Below, piece by piece: positions 43,717 through 52,266 of a stretch of 64,000 nucleotides of DNA. A program made the position numbers and the translations under genes. Source of the DNA: a bacterium (GTDB taxonomy: Bacteria; Zhuqueibacterota; Zhuqueibacteria; Oleimicrobiales; Geothermoviventaceae). Position 1 is the stretch's first letter. Each line of letters starts with the position of its first letter. The notes under the pieces are model-generated. The model was not told where the DNA came from. It saw nothing but the letters and a program-made list of their open reading frames with translations, and did no database searches. The stretch is taken from the NCBI GenBank assembly GCA_028275345.1, contig JAPWUV010000006.1:175342-239341 (forward strand). Direction: 5' to 3'.

Positions 43717-44970
43717 TCAGCTACGATAGTGGGCGTTGATGCGCACGTACTCCTCGGTGAGATCGCAGGTGTACACCGTCCAGCTTGCTGAGCCCTGTCC
43801 GAGCCAGAGCTCGATGAGCACCGTCGGCCCCGCGAAAATCCGGTTCTCGGTCTCCGGCGGCACCTCCACGGGTCTCCCCATGCGGAACACCGTGACGCCG
43901 TCCAGCGAAAGGCAGATCCTTTCCGGATCGAAAACGACGCCGCTCGCGCCGGCCGCCGACACAATCCGACCCCAATTGGCATCACCCCCAGCGATCGCCG
44001 TCTTGACGAGAAGAGACTGGGCAATACATTTCCCCACCTGCTGCGCCTGGTGCGGATCGGCCGCTCCGTCGATGCGGATGATCACGCGCTTCGTAGCCCC
44101 TTCCCCGTCCGCCACAATCTGCCTGGCCAGCGAGGTACACACAGCCAAGAGCCCCGCCCGAAAGCGTCTCCTGTCCTCGTCCGTCTGAAGAGCCACCCCG
44201 CTCGCCCCGTTGGCCAAGAGGAGCACGGTGTCGTTCGTGCTGCTGTCGCCATCCACGGTGATGGAGTTGAAGGTGGGCTCCACCGCCTCCCCTAAGAACG
44301 TCTGGAGGTCACGAGCAGGCACCCGCGCGTCCGTGGTGAGGAAGGCGAGCATGGTCGCCAGCTGAGGGTGAATCATGCCCGCGCCCTTAGCCACGCCGCC
44401 GATCGCCACCGCTCCGCCGCTGAGTTCCACCCAGACCGCCGCCTCTTTCGGCCGGGTATCCGTGGTCATGATGGCGCGCGCGAAGTCCAAGCCTCGCTCG
44501 CGGCCAAGGGAATCCCAGAGCTGCGGGAGCACCCGCTCGATCTTTTCCACCGGGAGAGGCTGGCCGATCACACCCGTGGAAGCCACCAGCACCTGCTCCG
44601 GTTCACACGCAAGCAACGAAGCGATTCGAGCCGCTACCCTTTCCGCCGCTTCCAACCCTTCGGATCCCGTGCAGGCATTGGCCACACCGCTATTCACGAC
44701 CAGCGCGCGGAAGGGGAACTTCCCGACCCTCCGAAGGCAAAGGAGCACCGGCGCCGCTTTGACCAGGTTCCGAGTGAACACCCCCGCGGATTCTGCGGGT
44801 TCGTCCGATACCAAAAGGGCGCAATCCAGACGTTTGCCACGGAGGCCAGCCTCGGCAGCTGCAGCTCGGAATCCGCGAGGAAGGAGCAAGCCGCTTCCGG
44901 CCCAGCTGACGCCCTGTCCGGAAAGCTCAGGCGGGAAAAAGAAACTGTCCTGTCCAAATGGTGCTTGCAT
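43717..44970 (-). CDS. argJ: Bifunctional ornithine acetyltransferase/N-acetylglutamate synthase
   Basis: A 417-residue Ntn-type enzyme that self-cleaves into two chains. The cleavage site is the Thr in KGAGMIHPQLATMLAFLTTD. Also seen are VVNSGVANACTG, STGVIGQPLPVEKI, IMTTDTRPKEAA, NSITVDGDSSTNDTV, GDANWGRIVSAAG and the C-terminus VRINAHYRS. It recycles the acetyl group from acetylornithine to glutamate. Start: ATG at 44970 with a weak ribosome binding site; TTG at 44979 is an alternative. First gene of the arg operon. Confidence 0.95.
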   Translation of the reverse strand: MQAPFGQDSFFFPPELSGQGVSWAGSGLLLPRGFRAAAAEAGLRGKRLDCALLVSDEPAESAGVFTRNLVKAAPVLLCLRRVGKFPFRALVVNSGVANACTGSEGLEAAERVAARIASLLACEPEQVLVASTGVIGQPLPVEKIERVLPQLWDSLGRERGLDFARAIMTTDTRPKEAAVWVELSGGAVAIGGVAKGAGMIHPQLATMLAFLTTDARVPARDLQTFLGEAVEPTFNSITVDGDSSTNDTVLLLANGASGVALQTDEDRRRFRAGLLAVCTSLARQIVADGEGATKRVIIRIDGAADPHQAQQVGKCIAQSLLVKTAIAGGDANWGRIVSAAGASGVVFDPERICLSLDGVTVFRMGRPVEVPPETENRIFAGPTVLIELWLGQGSASWTVYTCDLTEEYVRINAHYRS

Positions 44971-45323
44971 TTTGCCCAACCAAACCTGACGAGTAACTAC
45001 TGATTTCTGTACGACTCGGGAAAACTCAAACGACGGCTGGACGCAAAGGAGGTATCAGGCCCGAGAGGGCCTGGGGAATGGGCACGGCGGGAAGGTTAGC
45101 AAACACGGGTTCGTCATCTCAGGTCCACACGCAAGGGGCTATTACCTGCTTCACCTGAGTGAATTTAGCAATCCATTCCAACCTGCGCAAGCTTAACTTT
45201 GCAATCCGCCGGCCCCAGGGAGACGGGATCCCACGCGGTTCCCCGGGGGCCCTATGGAGAAGACCTACGGGATCGAAGTCTCCGCGGGCGTCCCCTCTTC
45301 CGTCACCCGCTCCGCCCGGCGCA
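44971..45323 (-). other. Leader region of the arg operon with a hairpin
   Basis: No gene is supported in these 353 bases. Besides the candidate promoter at 45162-45190, the expected leader contains a perfect 7-bp hairpin (45056-45062 with 45067-45073, 4-base loop), directly followed on the minus strand by ATACCTCCTTT, which is complementary to a Shine-Dalgarno sequence. I found no credible ArgR box and no leader peptide with Arg codons. Confidence 0.35.
45162..45190 (-). promoter_or_regulatory. Candidate promoter for the arg operon
   Basis: On the minus strand, TTGCGC (plus 45185-45190) and TAAATT (plus 45162-45167) are 17 bases apart, about 190 bases upstream of argJ. The -35 is identical to that proposed for the TPR gene at 23336. 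Confidence 0.4.
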
Positions 45324-46664
45324 TCAATCCACTCGCTTCAGTTCGTAGAGCCCATTGCCCGAATTGTCCACGAACGTGAAGCGCTTGCGAAGGTGCGAGT
45401 AGTACCATACCTCGTAGGAAGCCTGCTGCATCTGAGCCGGTTCCTTTTCCACGTGTGTCGGATGCCCGTAGATGATGTAGATACGCCCTCGGTCTGTACG
45501 CCAGCCCTCGATATCCAGGTCCGGCACCGAAAAGTGGCGATTGGCAAAATCGAGGCGACGGAAGAATTCGTCCCGGAGTTCGTTCTCCGGCGTGTCGGGA
45601 GTGGGGTCGCGCTGTTTCCAGAAATCCTCGAACAGAAGCCGCTGGAGCGAGGGTGAGGCTTGCTTCATGCGCTCCACATCTTCGGACTTCGCGATGTAAC
45701 GCATGGCATCCAGAATCACGTCCAGATTGGACGTGTCCACGAAGGCCTCGCCCCAGGCCACGGAGAATACCCTTTGGGTTTCCGCTTTGTACTTGCCCAG
45801 CTCTGCGCGCACCCGGAGCTCGTACTGTCCAGCTCTCCTGGCCACCTCGTGAAGGGGCAAACAAATGCGGCGGTAGCCGCTAATGGACAGTTTCCCTTCG
45901 TGGATGGCCTGCCCAGCTCGCGTGCCCCCGGGCCGGGAACGGTAGCCCTCAATCGGTAGCATCTCCTCGTGAAGCGTCCGCCCCTCCCGCGTGGCTACGG
46001 ACCAAGAAAGGGCAACAGTCCCCGTGTCCGAGACGGGCACGACCTGTACGATGGCCACAAATCCCGACTCCGGCTTCGTGAAACGGGAGCCGAGTGCGGG
46101 GAAAAAAGGCGTGCCGGAACTATCGTTGGAGCAGGCCGTGCTGTCCGCGAACAACACGTCGGACAGGTGAACACCCGGCGAGCTGAAATCCCAGATCGTC
46201 ACCGTCTTCGTTCGAACCAGGCTCTTGTTGGACTCCAGATCCGTGAGCCGCAACTCCAGGGTATACTTGCCAGGCTCAGGCCAAAAGGAAAGGCATCCGG
46301 ACACGCGCAGGGACCGCGAGTTCGTCTCGGGGTAGCTTCCCACCGTAACGGTCCGTACGTGGGACTTGACCTCGACATGCCCCCCTTTCTCCTTCCGCAG
46401 AAGAGCCGAGGCCTCGTACCGCGAACGATAGGTGTCGCCCTCCACCCGTACGAACTGCAAGACGTCGTAGACACAGGAATAATAGACGTCCAACCGGCCT
46501 TTCCCGGCGACGGGATCGTACACGGTGAAAGCGTCGTAGTCCATCAAGGGGCCGCCGAAGAAGTCCTCCGGAAACTCCTCGAAAAAGGGGAACTGGGCCA
46601 AAGCGGCTTGGGAAATGAGGAGCAAACCCAACAGCCAGCGACCCCAAGCGAACAGCCGGCGCAT
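45324..46664 (-). CDS. GWxTD domain-containing exported protein
   Basis: A 446-residue protein with a signal peptide (hydrophobic residues about 10-24, SQAALAQ cleavage region) and a beta-rich central part with features of Ig-like modules. The C-terminal GWxTD domain has EGWRTDRGRIYIIYGHP around residue 387. This domain occurs in secreted proteins of Acidobacteriota, KSB1 and related phyla and has no known reaction. Start: ATG at 46664 with GGAGG four bases upstream; the frame is open to 46838 into the preceding gene. It lies 20 bases after the zincin/propeller/barrel gene, so the two are likely co-expressed. Confidence 0.85.
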   Translation of the reverse strand: MRRLFAWGRWLLGLLLISQAALAQFPFFEEFPEDFFGGPLMDYDAFTVYDPVAGKGRLDVYYSCVYDVLQFVRVEGDTYRSRYEASALLRKEKGGHVEVKSHVRTVTVGSYPETNSRSLRVSGCLSFWPEPGKYTLELRLTDLESNKSLVRTKTVTIWDFSSPGVHLSDVLFADSTACSNDSSGTPFFPALGSRFTKPESGFVAIVQVVPVSDTGTVALSWSVATREGRTLHEEMLPIEGYRSRPGGTRAGQAIHEGKLSISGYRRICLPLHEVARRAGQYELRVRAELGKYKAETQRVFSVAWGEAFVDTSNLDVILDAMRYIAKSEDVERMKQASPSLQRLLFEDFWKQRDPTPDTPENELRDEFFRRLDFANRHFSVPDLDIEGWRTDRGRIYIIYGHPTHVEKEPAQMQQASYEVWYYSHLRKRFTFVDNSGNGLYELKRVD

Positions 46665-46684
46665 GCTCCCTCCAGGTACTCGCC

Positions 46685-49600
46685 TCACCATTCTGCACCG
46701 AGCGAGAAGTAGTATCGCGTCGAACCGGAGCGGGCCAGGTCCGTGGGCCAGGCGATGTCCAACATGAAGACGAAGGAGCCCATGTTCATCCGGATGCCGA
46801 GACCGTAGCCCATCAATACGTCTTGGAGCTGGATCCATCCCATCTCCGGCTCCTCTCGGAAAATGCGAAATGGCTCATTCTTCGACCAGGCCGTCCCGAT
46901 GTCGGTGAATAATGCTCCCCGGATGTCCTGGAACCCGATGGGCAGCGGCCAGCCCAGGACCAGGTAGCGAATCAGCGGGAATCGGAACTCGAGATTCGCC
47001 AGGATAAACCGGGTCCCCTCCCGTTCGTAATAGCGCGCCCCGCGGAGCGGGGTCTCGAACGTACTGAAGTAAATGTCATCCGGATCCTCAACGCGCAGAT
47101 TGCCGCGGAAGCTGTAGTTGATCCAATTCTCCACGCCCCCGACGAAGAATCGCTGGGGCGTGTCGCCCTCGCTCACCCCACCGGCCAGACGCAAGCCGAA
47201 GGAATAGTGCTGCCCGAGACGAAGGTATCGACGGTAGTCCCCCCGCACAGTCACGAAACGCATCTGACCGGGCCCAAGTCTCGGGCTCACGGTCACCCCC
47301 AGACTCGCACGGGTACCCGCGACCGGCCCGGTGTAGCCCCAGATACTCGTGTCCCGGACCAGCGAAAGCCCTCCCATCCACGCGCGCCTCTTGATCTTCG
47401 GGAAGGGGACAAGTTCATACAGGTACTCCCGGTCCACGGCGAAGTAGGTCAGACCCAAGTCCACTCGCTCGTAGCGGTTGAAGGGGTAGCTGGCATACAG
47501 ATCCAATCCGTAGTTGCGATCCCGAATCAGGCTGCCCCATTGATCCAGGAAGAAATAGGCGTGGTGGTATCCCCCCGCGCCGAGATCCGTCCGGTGGGGA
47601 AGATAGAGATAGACGAGCTCGTAGTCCGAGTTGCGGTAATCGTAGAACAGATTCGTGTAGACCGCAATCCGGTGATTGCCGAGGACGTCCGAGAACATGA
47701 TCTGACCTTCCCCCAAGACCCCGAAGTACTGGCTATACGCAGCTTCGCCGTAAACGATGTCCGGCGAGAAGCTGACTTTGTAATCGTGGACTTTGTATTC
47801 CCCCGTCGGGAGCTTGAATTGCGTGGAGTCGAGGAATACCTGAGCCTTCGCCTCTTCCGGGAGACGCACAACGCCGTTCTTGAAGTCATCATCGAAGACG
47901 TAGCGGCGCAACAGCTCCTCCCGCCGGCGACGGAGGAGACGATCCTCTTCCCGCCAACGTTTCTGCTCGCGCGCCAATTGCTGCTGTCGTCGTTCCTCCA
48001 CCTGCTTGCGGAATACGGTCAGAGGGACGTCGATTGGTCGGATCTCGTTCGGGTTCTTCAGCAGGTAAAGGTCGTAGCCGCCGTTGTAGAAGCTGGTGAA
48101 GACCATCCGGCTTCCATCCCGGCTCCAGGCCGGCTGGAATGCGGAGGTCAGCACGTTGGTGATGGCCCATTCGTCGCCGCTTTCAAGGTCCTTGAGGTAG
48201 ATATTGCTGATCCCTGAGCGATCGCTGATGAAGGCCAGCCGACGGCCATCCGGTCCAAAGGCCGGCGACCTCTCCACGTACGGCCCCGTGGTCACGCGCA
48301 CGAGGGAATCCCCCGACGCCGACACGAGGTAGATGTCGTAATTCTGGAAATCGTGGTCGGCGATGTCGAAGGTCGGCGGAAGCAGCTCCGGCCGCACGTA
48401 GTCGCCCCGATCGCTGGCGAAAGCGATCCAGCGACCATCCGGGCTCCAGTCGGGTTCCACGTCGCTGAACACGTCGTCCGTGAGCCTGGCGAGCTGGCCA
48501 CTGCTGATCGTGTACACGTATAGATCGGATCGGCCCCGGGACACGCCGGTGAAGCAGATCCGATCCCCATCCGGGCTCCACGCCGGATTGTAAATCGCAT
48601 CGAGATCAAAAGAATAGGTCCGCACAATCTTCCTGCGTTCCACGTCGATGATGTTCAGCCGATCCCTCTCCCCGGCTTTGGAAGACATCACCAGGTAACG
48701 CCCATCGGGGCTCCAGGATAAGTTCCGGCCACGCAGCCAGTGCAGTTCCTCGAGGCCCCCACTGCGCTGACCCCCCACAATCCGACCGAGCGGTTTCCCG
48801 TCGATGGCGCTCATCAGGTACACGTCGAAGTACCCGGTGCGGTCGCTGATGTAGGCGATCTTGTCTCCCTTCGGATTCAGGGCCGGGCTCAGGTTCACAA
48901 AGCTTCCGTCCTTTGTGTGGTTCGTCAGGCGCTTGGCCACGTCCTCGGGTTCATCGCGTCCCGCGATGTCAGGCCAGTACCGCTTCTTCAGGTACTTCTG
49001 CCAGCGATCGGACAGCTCCCGTTCATCCAGCCCGATCGCCTGCCGCAGACCTCGCTCCACACTCCGCGAGATCTTCACCTTGCCCATGATCTCGCCGACC
49101 TTCTCGTCGCCGTACTTCTCCGCGATGTAGGCCCAAACCGACTGCCCCCCCTTGTACGCCATGAAGCCGTCCAGCATCGGGATCTGCGGGACGTACCCAT
49201 TGATGGTGGCGTCCCGCATGAACATGTCGCTCTCCGTGTCCCAGCCCCGGCTCTCGTACTCGGCCAGCCCTTCGACGAACCACAGAGGCAGCTGCAGGCG
49301 CGTCATGCCCATGATGATCGACATGACCCCCGCACCGTACATCATCTGCAAGGAAACGGCGTGCGTCAACTCGTGGTGGGTGACGTGGCGAAACTTTTCC
49401 CATTCCCCTTCGAAGGGGATCACCACGCGATTCTTGAAGAATTCGGTGAATCCCCCGACGCTCTCCTCCGGCGGCGACAGATCGACGTTCGTCTGCTCAA
49501 AATCGTTGTGGCTCCGGTAGACAATGATGGTGATCCGGTCGACCAGCTCGTAGCGGAAATCCTGGCTCATCCGCTCGTAGGCCTGCTCCGCCTTCTTGGC

Positions 49601-49777
49601 CACGAACTCAGCCAAGCTCTTCCCCCCATCGGTGAAGTAGATGTCGAAATGCTTCGTCTGGAGGTACTGCCAGTGGAAATGGGTGTATTGCACCTTGTTC
49701 TTGCCGAAGTACTGAGCTCTCAAGGTCACGGGCAGGAGGGCTAGCCCGACGATCACGGCGAGGATTCTTCGCGCCAT
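46685..49777 (-). CDS. Zincin / TolB-like propeller / outer membrane barrel fusion protein
   Basis: A 1030-residue three-part protein. After a signal peptide (to about residue 21) comes a metallopeptidase-like domain with HHELTH (H135, E136, H139) and WFVEGLAEY (E169), the gluzincin pattern of the peptidase MA group. Residues about 280-590 form a PD40/WD40-like propeller with repeats such as PAWSPDGDRICFTG, PDWSPDGRWIAFASDRGDY and PAFGPDGRRLAFISDRSG. A charged coiled coil (RKQVEERRQQQLAREQKRWR) links to a C-terminal Omp85-like barrel (FVTVRGDYRRYLRLG; PLRGARYYEREGTRF; final Trp). It would sit in the outer membrane with a peptidase and binding propeller attached. Start: ATG at 49777 with AGGAGG/GGAG 8-10 bases upstream. 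A GWxTD gene follows closely. Confidence 0.85.
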   Translation of the reverse strand: MARRILAVIVGLALLPVTLRAQYFGKNKVQYTHFHWQYLQTKHFDIYFTDGGKSLAEFVAKKAEQAYERMSQDFRYELVDRITIIVYRSHNDFEQTNVDLSPPEESVGGFTEFFKNRVVIPFEGEWEKFRHVTHHELTHAVSLQMMYGAGVMSIIMGMTRLQLPLWFVEGLAEYESRGWDTESDMFMRDATINGYVPQIPMLDGFMAYKGGQSVWAYIAEKYGDEKVGEIMGKVKISRSVERGLRQAIGLDERELSDRWQKYLKKRYWPDIAGRDEPEDVAKRLTNHTKDGSFVNLSPALNPKGDKIAYISDRTGYFDVYLMSAIDGKPLGRIVGGQRSGGLEELHWLRGRNLSWSPDGRYLVMSSKAGERDRLNIIDVERRKIVRTYSFDLDAIYNPAWSPDGDRICFTGVSRGRSDLYVYTISSGQLARLTDDVFSDVEPDWSPDGRWIAFASDRGDYVRPELLPPTFDIADHDFQNYDIYLVSASGDSLVRVTTGPYVERSPAFGPDGRRLAFISDRSGISNIYLKDLESGDEWAITNVLTSAFQPAWSRDGSRMVFTSFYNGGYDLYLLKNPNEIRPIDVPLTVFRKQVEERRQQQLAREQKRWREEDRLLRRRREELLRRYVFDDDFKNGVVRLPEEAKAQVFLDSTQFKLPTGEYKVHDYKVSFSPDIVYGEAAYSQYFGVLGEGQIMFSDVLGNHRIAVYTNLFYDYRNSDYELVYLYLPHRTDLGAGGYHHAYFFLDQWGSLIRDRNYGLDLYASYPFNRYERVDLGLTYFAVDREYLYELVPFPKIKRRAWMGGLSLVRDTSIWGYTGPVAGTRASLGVTVSPRLGPGQMRFVTVRGDYRRYLRLGQHYSFGLRLAGGVSEGDTPQRFFVGGVENWINYSFRGNLRVEDPDDIYFSTFETPLRGARYYEREGTRFILANLEFRFPLIRYLVLGWPLPIGFQDIRGALFTDIGTAWSKNEPFRIFREEPEMGWIQLQDVLMGYGLGIRMNMGSFVFMLDIAWPTDLARSGSTRYYFSLGAEW

Positions 49778-49935
49778 TCGCAGCTCTCCTCCTTCGCTCA
49801 AACCGATGCGCTGCGATCTCGCGCCACGCATGCTCCAGTTGATTAGTTCCGTCCGCCTAGGACGAAAGCCTTCAGGCGGCACTGTGTTAACGCCCCCTCC
49901 GGCCTGGGGTTTCCCGCACTGCCCGCCGAGCCCCC

Positions 49936-49968
49936 GAAAGAGAAACCGCCGGAGCTCGAGCTCCGGCG
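49936..49968 (-). terminator. Palindromic terminator ending the 50-64 kb gene run
   Basis: A perfect 22-base palindrome (49947-49968, two 11-base arms, no extra loop) is followed on the minus strand by GG and TTTCTCTTTC. It lies 120 bases past the stop of the dehydrogenase gene and about 160 bases before the zincin/propeller/barrel start. The rest of 49778-50087 shows nothing recognisable. Confidence 0.7.
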
Positions 49969-50087
49969 CCAGCAGTATTCCTCACCCCCCGGATCGACTG
50001 CCCGGAGCTCAGAGGCGACGGGAAATCGCGTCCCGGCCCGCAGGCCCGAACCTGTTCCCTCCCGACCCTGCCGTGCCGAACCTCGCG

Positions 50088-51218
50088 TCACCCGAGTTCC
50101 ACGTACTTCCGGGCCACCTCGTGGGCCACGTCCAGCGTGGAGGAATTGCCGCCCATGTCGTAGGTGCGCACTCGTCCCTCCCGGACCACTGTGGCAATGG
50201 CCTGCTCCAACCGATCCGCCTTCTCCTGCTCGCCCAGCCACTCCAGCATCAGCCGCACCGCAAGGAGCATGGCCATGGGATTCACTTTGTACTGGCCCGC
50301 GTACTTCGGCGCGGACCCATGCGTTGGCTCGAAGACGGCGTAGTTGTCGCCGATGTTCGCCGCCGAGGCGAAGCCGAGTCCGCCGACGAGCTGAGCAGCC
50401 AAGTCCGATATAATGTCCCCGAACATGTTGGTGGTCACGAGGACGCCGTAGTCCTGCGGGTTCTTGAGAAGCCACATGCACATGGCGTCGATATTGGCTT
50501 CCCAAAGCTGGATCTCGGGATAGTCCTTGGCCACCTCGCGCGCCACCCGGATCATTAAGCCGGAGGTCTCCCGCAGGACGTTCGGCTTCTCCACAACGGT
50601 CACGCTCCGGTAGCCGCGCTTTCGAGCATATTCGAAGGCATCCCGCACGATATTCTCGCATCCCTTGCGCGTGACAATCCGGAGTGTCACAGCGATCTCC
50701 TCCAAGGGCACGGAGGCGAAGCGGGCCATCTTCGGATGGTTCTGGACAAGGATATCCATCACCGCCTTCGGGAGCGGATGGAACTCCACGCCGCTGTACA
50801 AGTCCTCCGTGTTCTCCCGGAACACGACGATGTCGATATCATCCCGGTAGTTAAGGGGATTGCCCGGGTAGGCCTTGCAGGGTCTCAGATTCGTCCGCAG
50901 ATTGAACTCCTGGCGGAGACGCACGATGGGACTGGTGTACACGTACCCCTTGCCTCGCAGCTCGGGCGCGAGTTCCGCCTCCGCCTCCTCCTTTGGCTTG
51001 GAGGTAATCGCCCCGAAAAGGGCGCAGTCCGTTTCCTTCAGAAGCCGGATCGTGCGATCGGGAAGAGGATTGCCCTCTTTGCACCAGAATTCCCAGCCGA
51101 TGTCGCCCGGAAGGTACTCAGCATCCAGATCGATCTTGTCGAGCACGATCCTTGCCGCGTCCATGACATCTTTGCCAATGCCATCGCCAGGAAGCCAGGC
51201 GATCCGATACTTGGCCAT
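50088..51218 (-). CDS. Isocitrate/isopropylmalate-type decarboxylating dehydrogenase
   Basis: A 376-residue beta-decarboxylating dehydrogenase. It has AWLPGDGIGKDVMDAARIVL, YTSPIVRLRQEFNLRTNLRP (substrate helix and Arg residues), VVFRENTEDLYSGVEF, TVVEKPNVLRETSGL (catalytic Lys), the metal-binding region LLVTTNMFGDIISDLAAQLV-like stretch and FEPTHGSAPKYAGQ. RENTEDLYSG and the substrate helix favour an isocitrate or homoisocitrate-like substrate over 3-isopropylmalate, but I cannot decide. Start: ATG with GGAGG seven bases upstream. It is the last gene of the long run, directly before the terminator, and its link to the secretome genes is unclear. Confidence 0.85.
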   Translation of the reverse strand: MAKYRIAWLPGDGIGKDVMDAARIVLDKIDLDAEYLPGDIGWEFWCKEGNPLPDRTIRLLKETDCALFGAITSKPKEEAEAELAPELRGKGYVYTSPIVRLRQEFNLRTNLRPCKAYPGNPLNYRDDIDIVVFRENTEDLYSGVEFHPLPKAVMDILVQNHPKMARFASVPLEEIAVTLRIVTRKGCENIVRDAFEYARKRGYRSVTVVEKPNVLRETSGLMIRVAREVAKDYPEIQLWEANIDAMCMWLLKNPQDYGVLVTTNMFGDIISDLAAQLVGGLGFASAANIGDNYAVFEPTHGSAPKYAGQYKVNPMAMLLAVRLMLEWLGEQEKADRLEQAIATVVREGRVRTYDMGGNSSTLDVAHEVARKYVELG

Positions 51219-51245
51219 AGACGACCTCCTCGCTTGTTCCCCAGG

Positions 51246-52154
51246 CTACAAGCTCAACACCACGCCGAAGCAATGGGCCTCGCCGAATCCCTTGCGGAGG
51301 GGCAGAAAAGCGTAATCCAGTCCCAGACGGCCCGTCCCCACACCAATGCCCAAGCTCCAACCCCGCAGCTCGACGCCCGCAAGGAAACCGCCCCGGATGG
51401 CCAGAGCCGCGTACGGTCTGACCTCCAGCCCGAAGGAACCTTGCCACTGACCGCGCCAGTAGGCCAGGTCGGCTTCGGTCACAAGAGCGTCCTCGCGCCC
51501 GCCGACAGCCCATTGTCTTGCCAGCCCCAACGCCGCCGCAGTTCTCGGCTTCAGCAACCCTTGGCCCAGTTTCTTCCCAATGCCCACATTCTTCACGGCT
51601 AGAGCAACTGACAGTCCTCCCGGCAACTCCTGTTCTTGGAGACCGAGATCCAGGAGGATGGCTCCGGCTTCGTACACGTCGATCTTCTGGAAGAGCCACT
51701 CCGCAGCGATGCCCGCCCGCAACCCCGCTCCCAGGGTCCGGCCCAGCCCGGCTCCAGCGCGCAAATGGTGGGCGGCAAACTCCCCGATCCGCTCGTCCCT
51801 GGCAGTCCTGCGCTCAATCCCAGGCACGTTGATTAGGGCCCCCCAAACGGCCCAAGCCAGGGTGCGTCCGGGCTGCGCGAAAACGACCTGCTGCGCGCGG
51901 GTACCCGCGAGCCAAGACACACTTGCCACGCCGAGCTGGGCTCGCGCCGAACTGCCAATGGCTGCCGGGTTCGCGTACGGCTCCTCACAGCCCCACGCGG
52001 TGGCCACCAGTGCGCCGCCCATGGCGGCATGCCGGGGAGCAAACGGAAGCTCCGTCCAGGCTGTGGAGCTCTGACAGAAACCCTTCTCCAGGATCATCAG
52101 GCCTGCGGCCAGCGCAGCCACAAACCACGGCAAAGCTTCAGACCACTTGCGCAT
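51246..52154 (-). CDS. PorV/PorQ-like outer membrane protein, copy A
   Basis: A 302-residue protein with a signal peptide (about residues 6-28, ending FCQS) and a FadL/PorV-type barrel. TELPFAPRHAAMGGALVATA and YANPAAIGSSARAQLGVASV correspond to the N-terminal signature of the PorV/PorQ (UPF0164) family, whose best known member PorV carries type IX secretion substrates to the attachment complex. Start: ATG at 52154 or 52166 with only a GGAT-like site; the frame is open to 52358. A second family member is encoded just upstream. Confidence 0.75.
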   Translation of the reverse strand: MRKWSEALPWFVAALAAGLMILEKGFCQSSTAWTELPFAPRHAAMGGALVATAWGCEEPYANPAAIGSSARAQLGVASVSWLAGTRAQQVVFAQPGRTLAWAVWGALINVPGIERRTARDERIGEFAAHHLRAGAGLGRTLGAGLRAGIAAEWLFQKIDVYEAGAILLDLGLQEQELPGGLSVALAVKNVGIGKKLGQGLLKPRTAAALGLARQWAVGGREDALVTEADLAYWRGQWQGSFGLEVRPYAALAIRGGFLAGVELRGWSLGIGVGTGRLGLDYAFLPLRKGFGEAHCFGVVLSL

Positions 52155-52266
52155 TATCCATCCCATCGGCCAGACCGTATCTCGCCGGCATGTTCCACGT
52201 CCCGCTAAGCCCGCGCGCTCGCATCCCTTGCAGCGCAACCGTGAACCTGTGCCTTGCGATCCCAGC

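Noticed and set aside
45081-45161. Small plus-strand frame of 26 codons preceded by AAAGGAGGT at 45045
   Set aside because: The first usable ATG is about 25 bases from the ribosome binding site and the peptide has no recognisable features.
45155-45185. Possible ArgR operator near the arg promoter
   Set aside because: The half-sites TGAAT and ATTCC are ten bases apart instead of about four, so the match to the ArgR box is poor.
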